NCBI GenBank assembly: GCA_026874595.1
Contig: CM049321.1
Coordinates: 12,881,479-12,945,478, forward strand
DNA length: 64,000 nucleotides
Source: Sipunculus nudus
Lineage: Eukaryota; Annelida; Sipuncula; Golfingiida; Sipunculidae
Direction of reading: 5' to 3'
Shown: positions 12,801 through 27,800 of the stretch, piece after piece
How the letters are laid out: the number at the start of each line of letters is the position of its first letter
Position numbering within the stretch: position 1 is the stretch's first letter
The notes under the pieces: generated by a model
The model's database searches: none
What the model saw: only the letters and a program-made list of their open reading frames with translations
Told to the model about the DNA's origin: nothing
Position numbers and translations under genes: made by a program

Positions 12801-15800
12801 ATACAGATTTTTATGGAATTTATGTCCCCTGCTTCCACTTCTTGTTGTCATTCATGCTTGCCTTATCAATGTTTTAGTTTTTATTTTCACATGAAGATGT
12901 CTCCACATGTCACAGAGGCTGTGTTTATTTTTCATAGTGCCCTGAAGATGTCTCCACATAAGGTAATTTTGGTTGTGAAATAGGAACAAAATTTAAGTTT
13001 TTGTTTTGAGGCTGGTGAGAATAAATTTTCAGACAGAAACTCCAAAACTAATCCCGACCAAGGTATGCATGAGAGCAATCAGTGACCAAAATTTGAATGA
13101 AATCAGATAATATTTAGGAAAGTTATCGCACGGAAACAAAAACCTGACAGAGGGACAAACAGACAGACAGAAGGACAGACAAACCAAATTCAATGTCCCC
13201 TGTTCTGAGAAAGTGGGGGACAACAACAAAAATGTAGATGTAGCTGTCACAGTTTTTTTATTCATAAAACCTGTGACAAAAAAAATAAATAGATATGGTT
13301 GTCACAGTTTTATGATACTGCTAACTTGCAACAACAAAAATGTTATAAATGTAGCTATAACAAATCGTCAGGTGTGACAGACTTGTGGCAAAATTTGGGG
13401 AAACTGTGGCAAAAATGAAATTAATATATGTAGCTGTCACACTTGCATTGTGTCACTCAAAAACCTGTGACAACAAGAAAGTCATACATGTATCTGTTTT
13501 GTATCAAACTGTGAAAAAAAGAAGTAAAATATATATCTCACTTCACACATGACAGAAAACCTAAGTGTTATGTGTTGTAGCCAAGGTTTGCATTAATGAT
13601 TACATTACTTACTTGTGTCAACAAAGCTCGATTCTGGAGTCACAAGAGTCCATGTTTGCATACATGATGGTTAACCTCTGACCCCAAAGATCACTCACAA
13701 TTAAGCGAGACTGTCACACTTTGCTGTCACAGGTTGGGTTACGGAACAAGTCAATAACCTGTGACCACAACATTTTTATGCAAGTCACATCAAGTGGTCA
13801 CACCTTGCTGTCAACTAGAGCTTTGTGTTAGGGATCTGCCTTATGACCTGTGACCACAAGGTTCACATTTAAGTCACAGTCTGCTGTCACATCCAGCACA
13901 CCCTGCTGTCTCCATGCTTTGTGCTGTGCCTAACACCCGTGTGCACATATATGCATATATGCATGAAAAATATGATTTTGTAACTGTGTTATGCACGTGT
14001 CAGTCAGCATATATAAGTGTGCGTAAATTGCTACTGTAGATTAGCTGATTAGGGAATCTGTTGTAATTTCATGTTCGATCATCAGTAAAAATCAGTTGAC
14101 CTCTACCGACTGATAATCAGAAATATTCAGTTGTTTAGAAGTATGAACTTCCCGATCAAAGACTGATACATCATCTCAACCCATATGTTGGCATACATGC
14201 AGGCTAATAATACAATTCTATAGCCTACATGTCTAGTAAATGCAGAATTTTTTCTCTAGTTTGCTTGCATAATGTATATGAAAGCACACATTTCCTGATC
14301 ACAAAGCTGAAGTTACATGCAAAAAATTGCAATTGATTATTGCACTGCATGATCAATCGTCAGACTGTTTGCACCAGCCCGACCGATCAATCAATGTAAT
14401 TATCATCTTGCCATGACTGCATGAACAGAGGGATTCACAGTAAAATGATGTCAGTCTGGCGACTATTTTTATTGTGAGGCCTAAACATATATCCAGACAA
14501 TTCTGCCATTTCACACATATACTCACATATGTACACATGGATGCTGAAACTATTTTTTTCTAGCATATACCAAAATCACATGCTCAAACAGGTTTTAAAC
14601 ATAAGAAATTAAGCTCGGAACATGTGACCACTAGGTACATACAGATCATGTCCCTAATCTGCTATCATAACCATCTGTTATGGTTTGTTTTAGTAATAAG
14701 ACTCACAATATCTAATCACAAACTCTGCCTTAAGAAAATGAAGGCTTGCAGTCTGAGTAGTTCATCTGAACCCATATTCCGATGCTTAATTAAACTTTGT
14801 CTCTCTGTACATCTGTCTACATTGTAACTTGTAAGAACCTGACAGCAGTGGTGACATCAGGTGTAGGATTTTGGTGCTTTAAGTTGAGTCTCAAGGCATT
14901 GGAACAGCTGGTTAAATTTAGCAGGTGATGTGGATACAAATCAGACACTGCCACACGTTTTGGCTAAATGCCAATAATACATAACTACCCTGGTGGCAGT
15001 ATACAGCAAATGCTACCCATACAAGCATGTTTAGTTTAACAGTTTACTTCAGAATCTTACCTGCAGGAACTCTCCGAGATCAACTTGAGCATTTTTGCTG
15101 ACGTCTACCTCTTCCAGTATGTCATGTAACTGATCCTCAGTCACAGTCTCTCCCGTCATCTGATAAAAAGAGTGATAAAGATACAGTTTAATACAAGTTT
15201 ACGGTACTCCTAATAGCAAAGAGTGAAGAAACAAGGCTTGACAAGATCTTAAACCCTAGGTGTGGTATACAAGGAAAAAAAAAAACATGTTAAGGCAGGT
15301 CGACATTTGTTATTATAAAAAATAGAAGGCTGCAGCAGTAGTCGACAAGGGACTATGTGTATCCGCCGAAATCAGAGTGGGACAGGTGAAGTGAGGCATG
15401 ATTGAGTGGCAAGGGGAAATAGAGTGAGGTGTGTTTAATATTAGCATGGATGTCTGCAGCCGAAATGTGTACGTAGGTGGCGCCACCTACCACAAAATCC
15501 AGAAAGCTATCCAAGTTGTATACATATATGCAAAATTTTAGGCAGATAAGTCAAACCATTAGTTGTCTATTAATGATTTTATCCCACAGCAGACAAACAG
15601 AAGGATGCTGTGCAAAAATGGTTGCAGGTGGCGCCACCAGTTTTGCATATGATAAAGAGCTATGCAAGATCTATACACATGCAAAATTTCAAAAGGATAT
15701 GTCAAACCAGTCTTGAGATATAAGCCTGTATGTCTGCAGCCTGACCGTGAATGTAGGTGGCGCCACCTGTCATAAAATCAAGAAAGCTATCCAGGATGTA

Positions 15801-18800
15801 TACACATGCAAAATTTCAGGTGGATAAGTCCAACCAATGCAGAGATATAAGTGTTTTTATCCCAAGGCAGATGAACAGATGGAAGCTGTACAATAATGGT
15901 TGCAGGTGGCGCCACCATTTTTAGTGTATGTTATAAAGCTATCCAAGGGCTACATTTGTGCAAAATTGTTAGCCTGATCAGTCAAACAGTTCCGGAGATA
16001 TGTGGGTTTATGTGTGGAAACAGACGCACAAATGGACGATGGGCTGAGAGGAAAGGAGAGAGGTCAACCAAAAATGAGGGCACAGCAGTTCACACGTGAG
16101 CTGATCATAATTCCGAATTTAAAAACAATTCTGCCCAGTGGTTACGGAGGAGTTCTCCGGAAAACCTATGCAGTGGCGGCGGCGTGCAACTGAAAACATA
16201 GTATCCACAAAACTCTGTTTTGGCGGATATAATTAGTATGTGTATACATGAATAATAGCGGTTTTCTCTACAAAAATACAATGTATATCTGTGAAAGCAG
16301 ATTTCTGATTAATTCAAATATGATTGAATTAAAGAACAAACTATGTAATACCTAAAGTTTCCATTAACGCCATATTTTTTTTCCCAGTTTCCATAAATTA
16401 ACAAGTTCATGACTTTAAAGTTTTTTTTCAGATTTTTAAACTTTACCCTGATTCACACTGAAAGTGTAAACTCTGCTGTTATTTAACTTAATTTTAATTT
16501 TGTCAGACATCTTTCTGTGAATCCAATATTTCAACCTAGTGAGGATTATTCTGTTACCTTGAAGTGGTTCCTGAGATCGTTCACAGTAATGTAGCCCTTC
16601 TTATTGTGGTCCAGTGCCTGGAAGCGTTTGACGTAGACATTAATCTCTTCTCGGGTGAAGTTGATGGCGACTCTCTGTGACTCAGCCTTCAGGTGGAGTC
16701 CCATCTCTTTCTGCATGAAGCGGTGAGCGTGCTCATACTCTTCCTAAATACAACAGTAATTGATTATAATTACTGAAGGGTAATTTAAATAATTATCTAA
16801 TACACTTCTATCATTTCTGGATGGTCAGCCTTTGGCTGCTGGAAGCCATCTGGTTTGTGTTTGTATGTTTATTCACAACATAACTTGCACAATCATGAAC
16901 AGAATCTCATGAAAAATTTTACAGTATTTAGGGAACGGGCCAAGGATAAATCAATTAGATTTTGGTGTGGATCTGTCTTATGATCCGGATCTTCAAGGAA
17001 TATATTTACAAATGCAAAATTACTATGTACAAATGAACCAGGGAATAACTGGGCCAAATAAGAGTATGCAAACACATTTTTTTTGGGAGCATTCCACATT
17101 AAGGACCGCCCACATGGTGGAGGCCTGCATTCCTGAGAATGCATATTTCTTGTTTAAAATAATATAATCTGGAGTTCCTAATAAGTCACTGCTAACTTTT
17201 TAAAGAGAACTTTAACCAGCACTTATACCATCTGTGAACTGAACCTATCCCTTGAACATTAGTCTAGACTATAGAAAATCAGCTTTTATATCCAGTTTCA
17301 TTCACTTATCTATTTATCAATGTATTCTTTAACAGCAAGCAAGTCATGTCATATACCACTGTATGTCATATTTTATTATGTATATATACAGCATTAAACT
17401 GTATCTTATCTAATCATGCATTTTCCACCATGCTACATCATCTATCATGAGGATCTAATACAGTGAAACCTGTCTGAAAGACCACAGGTCTGTCTATTAA
17501 GACCACAGGTCTGACTATTAGGACCACCTGTGTCTTAGACCACTTGTTTATTAAGACCAACTGGCTATTAAGACCAACTTTCTATTAAGACCACCTGTCT
17601 ATTAAGACCACCAGTCTATTAAGACAAACTGTCTACTAAGACCACCTGTCTATTAAGACCACCTGTCTGTAAAGATCAACTGTCTATTAAGACCACGTGT
17701 CTATTAAGACCAACTGTCTACTAAGACCATCTGTCTATTAAGATGACCTGTCTACTAAGACCATCTGTCTATTAAGACCACCTGTCTGTAAAGACCAACT
17801 GTCTACTAAGACCACCAGTCTATTAAGACCAACTGTCTACTAAGACCACCTGTCTATTAAGACCACCTGTCTTTAAAGACCAACTGTCTATTAAGACCAA
17901 CTTTCTATTAAGACCACCTGTCTATTAAGACCAACTGTCTATTAAGACCACCTGTCTATTAAGACCAACTGTCTACTAAGACCACCTGTCTATTAAGACC
18001 AACTTTCTATTAGGACCAACCTTGGGTGGACCAAAAATATTCATATAGGTTATTACTGACCTATCTGATGAGACCACCTTTGATTTAAGTTCACTTTTGG
18101 CCAGTCCCACAGGTGGTCCCACAACACAGGTTTCACTGTGCAACAGAATGACATTGATAACAGCGTGAAGATCCTTGTAAACTGATTATCAGATACCTTC
18201 TGTCTTGTTTTACTCCAGTTCAGTTCCTTGGCCATGATCTCTATAATCCTCGGCAGTGCCTCCTCTGCTGCATGAACATTGAGAAACGCTAACCTTGTTC
18301 TGCGAGCAAGGATGTCGACCACACGACAGGCATATTCCTTCAATGCATATTTTACCTGGAAAAATAAATGGAGCACATCAATTTATGCTTTTTTTAAGGT
18401 GAAGTCACAGATATGGACTCCTTGTGTATATGGTGGGAAGTGAAAGTTATTTCTGAAATTGCCAGTTGGCAATTAACTGATTAAAATAATGTGGAATAGA
18501 GATTGATGACATCATGAACCATAATGTACCATAATTTTCATTTGTCTATGTATTTGAAACATCAGTATTGTGTAAAATTCTTTCATTTCAGTCTGTAGGA
18601 AGGAGATATACAAAACACAATTATCACAGAAGTAAAGAAAATAAAATAAATATTCAGACCTCGAGCTTGGCTCCTCTTTAGAAAGTTCCAAAGATCCACT
18701 TGTGAAAAGCAAGGCCTGTACCTTTCTTGATATAACATCTCAATTTCTAGTGATTCAACTTGAAAAACTTCATTTTAAGGCATAAATTTACTGTACAAGT

Positions 18801-21800
18801 GGGCATATCATTTTTTATTATTGCATCTGTATAAACCTTTAAAAGAAATGGCATTTTCCTGCTGATTCAGACCATCCTGTGGACTTATGATGTGTTGTGC
18901 CATTTAATACAAAAGGCTTTTAGTGTTTTTAATTTAATGTTTTTCTATTGAGTCTCTCTAACAAAGAAACAGATTTCCTTATGAATTAAACTTTGGAAAA
19001 ACATGTTGAGCCTTCAGAAATGCTGGATGCTCATTATCTGAAATTTAAAGAGAATCTAGAACATACCTGTTCTTTTTAGGGTTTAAAAATACATATATGT
19101 TTTCAGAGTATCATTAGGACATTATTTTGTGATTATAAATCACACTTATTGTAAGCTACAGAAAGCAGGATCTATACATTTCTTGTTGTTGAACTCTTAA
19201 ACAAAAGGAAAGTGAAAATTAACAAAGTTCACAAAATAAAAATTTGAATCTTTGATCTCCCTGAAATACAATGACGTAAAAAGATTTACTTTTCTTTAAT
19301 ACACAACATTAAGCTATTTTGTTTTCTGCATTGAACATTTTATTAGTTGAATTCACTCACTTCAGCTTCTATATATGGGTAATCCTCATGTAGACGAATC
19401 CCTACCACAGGACATCGTTTACCCGTCAGAGAGGACATCCTGGCGACCTCGTAAGCTCGGTCACCATAAGTACTGGCAAGATGCTGGGCTACCTGCAATA
19501 TCAACAAATATTTTATTTTACAGAGAACTATATTCCTTCCATGTCATGACGTTACCATAATGTTGTGCATCACCATACTGTATGTTGAATAAGCAATGAA
19601 GGAAGTTTGTGTGTGAATTCATTATATCTGCCTATGAAGTTGGAAGAGGTTATTGGGACCGGTTCACATTCAAGGTAAGTTAAATATACATGGAGTATCA
19701 TGTTTTCTCCTAGAAATAATATGGTATCTGAAAATATTTTGTCCTAAAACTGTTTTCTTCCTCATGTAAACAAGTTGAGATAAACTTGCACCAAGTGCTA
19801 TCAGTGGCGCAAAACAGTGCACGTGCCACCTGGTGGCTATATCGCAACTTCAAATATTAAAGTACTTGTGCTCATTCCTGTTTGTCTGTTAGTCTGTCCC
19901 TACAATATCTCAAAACATCTCAATCAATATTAGTGATGGTTAGAAAGGTGGTCTATGGGCCAAGGAAGAAGTGATCACATTTTTGGGCAGATGAATGATT
20001 AATATTTGGCCAATTAATTATATGGTCATAAAGGACACAGGCAGAGTGAAAGAAGAAACACAGAACTCACATCACTATCAAAACCGAAGTCCTGAATGAG
20101 GCGGATGAAGAGGGTTGGCGACCATTCATGAGCGCCATCTAGTAGCAGCCCTTTGGTAAGACACTCGTTCTTGGGTTCAAGATCACAGACTTGTATGGCT
20201 CTATCTACCGTCTCCTCAGCCATGTGTCGATATGTTGTCCATTTTCCACCTGTAATTGAGGTGCTCATTCAAAATTTTACAGATTTAGCCTTAATGTGGG
20301 AAACTTTAAATCTGCATGGTTCATTTTTAAAAATTTGTTGAAAAAAATATGTTTTCACAAATTTTGATTTTCCGAAACATATCATTCTTATAGTGTCAGT
20401 GTGGCAAATTTACCTTAATCTTCAATACACGTATAAAAAAAGACTTTAAACAAGATTCAATTTTGATCAACATATCATTCATATAGTGTCAGAACATCAA
20501 CTTTTTTACTGGTTCTTGCAAGAATTGGAAGTACCAGAAAAATATGAATTAAATGTCAAACCTGCAATGGTGATGAGATTACTAGAGCTGACTTCTATAA
20601 TATGGTTACGAGCGACGGACTGAGTGTTCTTGGCATTAGGATCTAACACCAGGGGGCGTATCCCGCTCCACGCTGACAAAACATCTCCTCTCCGAACTGA
20701 AATGGGGAGAACAACACAGCTTTATTAACAGAACATTGCCACCTGACTGAACAAGGTTGGTTCATAAACAAAACTGTTTCCGTCTACAGCAACTTAGTGA
20801 TGTTGTTCATTTCCTGAAAATTAAGATTATTTAGATAATAAATTACCCTTAGTGTTTAATTAACATAATGGCTGAAAATATTATTTTCATCTGACAATAA
20901 AACCATTTAGAATATATCATATGTAATTAAAGTAATCAAAATGCTTCTTTTAAAAATCAATAACACTATATTTACTTATTTTACATTCCATGATTAAAAA
21001 TGATAAATTAATTATAAAATAATCCACTGATATTATCATAGTGAATTCATAATTAACATAATTTCATTCACATACTGGTAGTCATTAGTAGAAATAATAA
21101 ATTATACAGGAGTAACTATTACAATCTGATAGAATCATTCCCTTCAGCTTTTACTGACAAAGTGATTGTCAAGCCTAACCATATTTTAAACTTATGACAC
21201 ATTACCCATAGACACAGAACCTAATTTAAAATACAAAGTACTCCTTGACAAAATATACAAACATCAGGATCTATTAATCCCTCTATTTTACTTACCATTA
21301 ACATCAGGGCTAAGGTAATGTTTAATTTCACTGAGGATAAACTCAATCTCCTTTTCGGTGGGAGTTGGGTTGTCTGTGACCTCACACGGACTGTCTGTTG
21401 TACCTACCAGCACACCAAACATAAACATGTTAAGAAGATTTGAAAAAAATATTATTTGACACAGCTGAGAAGTTAAAGATCTGTTAAAATATAGTTTATG
21501 GCATCAAATTAGAGCACTGACAATGCAAATCTATAAAAACTTTTGGACAATCTATTCACAACACAATAACCACCTAGTGCTCAGGCACATTATAAGGCTC
21601 ATCTATGATATACCTCGCTGAAAGAAAATTGTCACTGCATGCAAAAATGGTATTGAGAATCAAATTGAAAGGCCATAATATTCAATTTAAATAAGCATCC
21701 AATATGCTGATGCAATCCCTGTGTAGAAATTGGTGCAGAAAATATCTCAAGATGGAAACCTGGAATGTCTGATTTTAATTTGTATTGTTCCTGGGAACTT

Positions 21801-24800
21801 TAATTCCGTGGAAATGTGACCATTGTGATACTCCTGCCTTAGATAATATACACTACATTCAACATCCATAACCATGCTGAACATTCACTTACTGCTAACT
21901 TTCTATAGCTAAGAAAGGATGCTTGGCATGATGTAATTACCCTCTGTGATGTCACAATTCAAACTCCACAGATGACTGTATGGTCACATGTTAAGTCCCA
22001 ATGATACATGGTGTGGCCGAATCCATTAAACATTCATTCTGGGGTTTTACTTGTGGGGATTTAAAACAAAATGTTATCACTTTGAGATTTTCACACTCCC
22101 AATTTATACGTCAAGTTTCAATCAATTTCATGGGTCTGTTCTTAAGATATCTTGCGGATACACAGACACACACACATTGACCGAAAAAATACCCTCTACT
22201 TCATGCATGGTTATAATCAAACTGACCCCTATCATGCTTCTATCTACCCTAAAACTGAAATTTTAAATTTTGATTAAATAAAAAATTTATTTATAATTTT
22301 TAACAAATATGACACACATTAGAGGAAAAAGCAGAAAAAGCATTTTGAAGACATTGTTTTGTAGTTTAATATTTGTGCGTTAAAAAGGTTTACTGTTACT
22401 GGGTGCTTAAACAATTTTGCCTTTTAAATGTTACAAATTCATGTGAAAATGAATGAAAAGTTCAGAAATATGTATACCATCAGAAAGACCACTGTACAAG
22501 TTTAAAAATAATGTATACTTATTAGGTCTAATATGAATTAAAAACAACTTTTGGACTGAATTAAGCTATAGGCATTTTTGATGATAATGATACCTTAACG
22601 AGACTAGCAATTAGTCAGTCTCAGAGGTATGAGTAGGGAATCGCCTGATCACCCTACTTATTAATGTGCCAATTAATAGATTATCTATATGACTGGACGT
22701 TCTCTTTCATAATCAAATAAATCAACTGCATTTTAGCATATTCAATCACCAACATTTATGTACAAGTTAGACTGAATTTACTCGGTCAAAATTTTAGTTA
22801 TAATTCTATACAGCATATTTCACCATAATAAATAAAGTACACAAAATAATTGATCATGGGTCGTTTTTTTTTTATATTTCAATTATCGAACATGATTTGA
22901 AAACTGATTCCCACTATTGCTACTTACCTGCCATTGTGCTGTTCTGCCAAGGTAAGAAAAAGATCACACGACCATCACTGGTAGCTGGGTCCAATAACCC
23001 CATATTTGCTGGACTGAAAACAGTAAGTAGAAAAAGAATTTTTTCAAATACAATATAAGTTTTTCCTGAAACAATTAAAACTGATGTTCTAAAATATGGC
23101 CTTGGTTCAGATGCATTAAATCCTATTTATTACATCACAGTGATTAGAATGTGTTATTTAATTGACTAATTAACTAATTTTATACTGTGGTTGGCTTCAT
23201 ATTCATGAGATTAAAATTTTGTGATTTTCAGTTTTTTTTTGTTTTCAATGGGTTTTTTTTAGCTATCATACCATAACCTAAAATAACCTATTAAGAGTAC
23301 ATCCATTACATTGAATTATATGTAAAATATAAAATTATGTTAAATACTATATCAGAAAAATGTATCACATTGACCGGGGTCCAATGGACAATAGAACTGG
23401 ATGTGAATTACTGGCATATAATTTGAAAGATAGGATATCATTAATACTACCGTAAAATCTCCACTTAAAACCGCACTTCTGATTAAAACCGCACCCAGAC
23501 TTCGCCGAAATTCCAGGCGAGACATTGCGAGGGGCTCAAATACTAAGAACCCCCCTTTAATACCGCACCAACTTTCGCTACGGAATGATTTGACAAAAGA
23601 CACAATTAAGCTATCATCTAGAAATGAACACGCGTAGGTTGCGACTCGGCCATTCCTGTCCACTTTTAAATTCCTTGGGCATTTTATTTAAACACATCAT
23701 AACACTTTTTTGCAGGGTCACTCAAGCATGAAGTTTGGGAAGACGTAAGGGCCGGTGAACCTCTGCCTGTTTATACAGATTTTATATTCCGTGCCGTATT
23801 CTTGTTTGCTACTGATTTGTCATTATATTTTGAAAAAAAAAAATATTTCTGCTGATCCATTTCAAGTCACTGTATATTTTAATTCTAAAAATTTTTGATG
23901 AAAATTCCATTTTCTGGAATTACTCGGAAGATTCAAATTTTCATACCGGTTACTTTTGGTATTATCATTGTCACATCGTACATTGACATCGCTCCGTGTC
24001 ACAATTTGCTGGCGCGTTTGAAAACATTGCTGGTCAACTTAACTAAATATCAAAGTTATTGAAGTTACCTTGTCGAGATATGCACGTATAGGAAACATGA
24101 CGCTTGATAACGAGTGATTTTAAGGTAAAATTACAGTGGCCAGTCGGGGTAAGCAAGTTTTTTTTTGCCTGAAGAAAGTTTCCGTGTGGGGAGCCATTTT
24201 GTCAAGGCAGTGTTCACGCAAGGCACGCAGGGATGAAATAGGTGGCTGTTCTGTTTACCACCCACCGCGTACAGCTGTTCAAATTATTCTTAGCAGAACT
24301 CTGGGCGTTTCAGCACATGGCGGCACTCAAACTTGATTTTAAAGCTATCGTCTGTCATTGTGTGACTCCTTACAATGTCAGCTTTTTATTTATTTTACGT
24401 TTTAAACAAATAATCATTGCAAAATAATGCGGCAAATGGGTTTAAAGTAGGCTTTTATTTCAAGTTTGCTTGACCATGCCCAACGAAGTGGGCCGCTGTG
24501 TGTTACAGCAGGGTTGTTGTAAACGTATTATTTGGTGACAATTACCAAATTTTATAACAAGTTATATATCACACAAAAACTAATCAGCGATATTTAATTT
24601 ATAAATAACAAATAATCGTAAATAATACATTTACACACGGCTCCCATGCATGCAAGACTGCTGCTAAGAACGGCCTTCGAAAGTTGCAATATTATCGCCC
24701 ACTCGCCGGCCCCAAAACGATGTCTGTCAGGAAGATATTCAGGAAACCCTTCTAGTATAAACCGCACAGTGCTTTCAGGAAATCAACCTGATTTCAAGAT

Positions 24801-27800
24801 TTTGAATTTCTTGATTAAACCGCGGTTATAAGTGGAGATTTTACAGTAGTCATAATTGATTTATGAGCTACATACAAGATCTTTTATAATTTTAACAGCA
24901 GTATTTAACCTTTCGACTTTGATTTTCACTATGATTTCCCTATAGTGAATATCGTGAAATTAAAACCCTCGCGAACAAAAGACAACCATAGTTTGTCAAA
25001 CTTTTATTTGACTGAATAAAATTGAGTTTTATAAAGTGTGCAATGATTATGACATGGTATACAAAGCTTTCCCATGAAAATCTCAAATTAGGGTTGGTAG
25101 GATTGATGGACTCATTTTTACAGTGCCCTCTGCAAAGAAAGGTCATGTATTGCACTTAATGCAGTCTCCACCACTATAATGGCAATTAATGTTGTATTTT
25201 TCCATAAGACTTTTAAGAAAGTTCTAGAAATTTTTTGGAGGGACAGATAAAGGGCCTGTAGGTTGTTACTGATGAAGGTCACCAGATAACAAGAATGATA
25301 AGATAATTAAGACCCCTATTTTTATGGTTTAATTAGAAATGAGTCAGGAACATACAATAAGTAGCTACAGGTTGTTAAGGTATTTGAGTGAATTTCTTAG
25401 TCTCCGCTCAAATTTCACCGTTTACGGTAGCCTAGGTGGAAGTGGATCAAAGTACAGACCTTCAACTAATAATTTTAACCTCTTATCCACTAGCTATATA
25501 CTCCCAATTTCTAGAGATTCTGTGATTTCAAGGAAATATTTATATTTATCAGAGTACACTTTAATTAAAAGTTTTTCATGGACATCATAAACTTTTCTGA
25601 CTCTGGGAGGAGACAGATTTATCAGAGGTCTATCAACATAATGTAATTTTTCTTCTGAAGCAACATCCATTTCTTTACAGAAATAAGCATTAAGATGAGA
25701 TTCCTTATGTAAGTAAATGTGAATGTGGCATGCGTAATGTGTCTATAGAGATTTCGTTAGTACCGGCACAGCAACATGCATATTTTCAAGGTGTTACCCC
25801 AGGATACCATGTGGAACCAGCAAAAATCACTACATGTGGCAAATTGTTTTGCCAGATATGCCTTCCGCATGCAGGATCCGCACATAAGGAATTTCACCTT
25901 ATTTATTTAGTCAATACTGATTTTATCCACATTCCGCATCCCATACATCAGGAATCTTAGCTTTGATCCGGTTCAGTGCATACCTATAGTAATCCGGTAA
26001 TACAATATGTACACCTGAACTTGGTTGACATATCCGTCGACCTTCAGGGGCATCCATTGACCTTACAAAATCTGTGCCTGGTCCCGTAGCATTTATCACA
26101 CACTTAGCTTTGATGTCAAACTCCTTCCCTGTAAGGTGCAGAAAATCATGTGTAAATCACTAGACCAGATCATTAAGAAATTTCTGATAATCAACTCTGA
26201 TTCAAAATTATATTATATATTTATCGTTTTTCATGATTTTCTCCTGAATCCCACATATTTAATTTTCCATAAAAAAAGTAAATTGATGATTCATTCTATT
26301 GAGTTGGTGCAATATATGCTTTCCCAATATCATCACCATCATCATATCTTATAAATCAGCAACGTTTATATAATTAGCTGATATTTGTACAATTGCATAT
26401 TAGTCTTGATTTGTACAGTGCCACCCCAGTTTTAAATAACAATCAATCACATTATAATCAGAACAAGACACATTTTCTAATGCAACAGATGGGGATTAAG
26501 AAATATATCTTAATGACTAAAATTCATAAATAGTACAGTTAAGCTTACCAGTTATAATATAGACCATCACTTTTATTCAAAATCACACCTATACATGATT
26601 CCTTGTGCTGAATTATTTTACTAATCACCAAACTATGTGAAAATCAAAAGCATTCCCATAGTGCATTTGAGTTTTTTTTTAATGTATACTGTAAGAATAG
26701 GACCAAGGAATATCTATAAGTGGCACTATCTATTTGAATGAGGGTATTAAAGGAAGCCACATGATCATAATGTATGTCATTATTAGGTCTTCTGGATTTC
26801 AGGTTTTACATATACACTGGGTGAGGAATAATAAGAAGAATCTGTAGCAGCTCCACGAAATTTTGAACTGGTTCAATATAGCTGTTTCCCTCTTCTAACC
26901 TAAAATGACCCACCCCAACCTTCACAATTCACGACAACTGTGTCAATAATAAATGACAATTCATTTCTGTTGGTGTTGGGTCTTATCCACGAGGGTTTTA
27001 ATTTCATTTTTTAAGTTCCCCAGCTTTTAGGAAATTTCAACATCAACGAACAAAAAGCTAAGAACAGTATGTAATCAGTGACATGATAACTTTTGGGTCA
27101 GATAATCTTTAATATCAACATGCACCTAAAGAACTTTCAGTACATTAGCCATTTTTGAGTCACCTGTCATTCTATCTTGAACTCTGACCCCTCTCACGAC
27201 CTCTTTGCCTTCAGCATCCTTGACCTTGTTGACACTGAGTACTTTGCAGTAATTAGCCGTCGTAGCTCCCATCCTGGCTGCCGTCAGCGCTATAGATATA
27301 CACATCCTGGCGTCATCATGCTGTCCTGATAACATAAAAAATATCAAATTTGTTACAGGCTGTTACTGCACATGGACAAGTTTTCTTTTAAGGAAATGCA
27401 AATATTTTTCTACAAAGGATGTTAGTTCATTTCAGCAAATAATGAACAGCGTAGTTCTCCCTCTGTTTTAATCACCACTCTTTTGATTCTCTGCAAGTGT
27501 TTTACCAGACAACACTGAACCAGACCTGGGGCATATACATGTTATATAGCCTTGACATCACTGTGTGATCTGTGCAGTTTGACAGCTCACAGAGGGCTTC
27601 AGGTCGCAAACACAGAAAAATAGTAAATGAAACAAATCAATTAGGAAGTTAAAAATTTATTACAAATTAATTTATGGGTTGCAATTCAATGCCTCAATTT
27701 TTCAATGTATTGTTACGCCTCCAATCTTAAGATAATACCATAACTTACCATCGTAATATACAATAGCTCCAACTAACTTATCCCGCTTCAACATCGGGAA

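Noticed and set aside
27126-27163. Read-through coding extension of GPD2 exon 6
   Set aside because: The frame runs on to a stop, but the donor GTGACT and the exact join to exon 7 restore the conserved GPD2 sequence.
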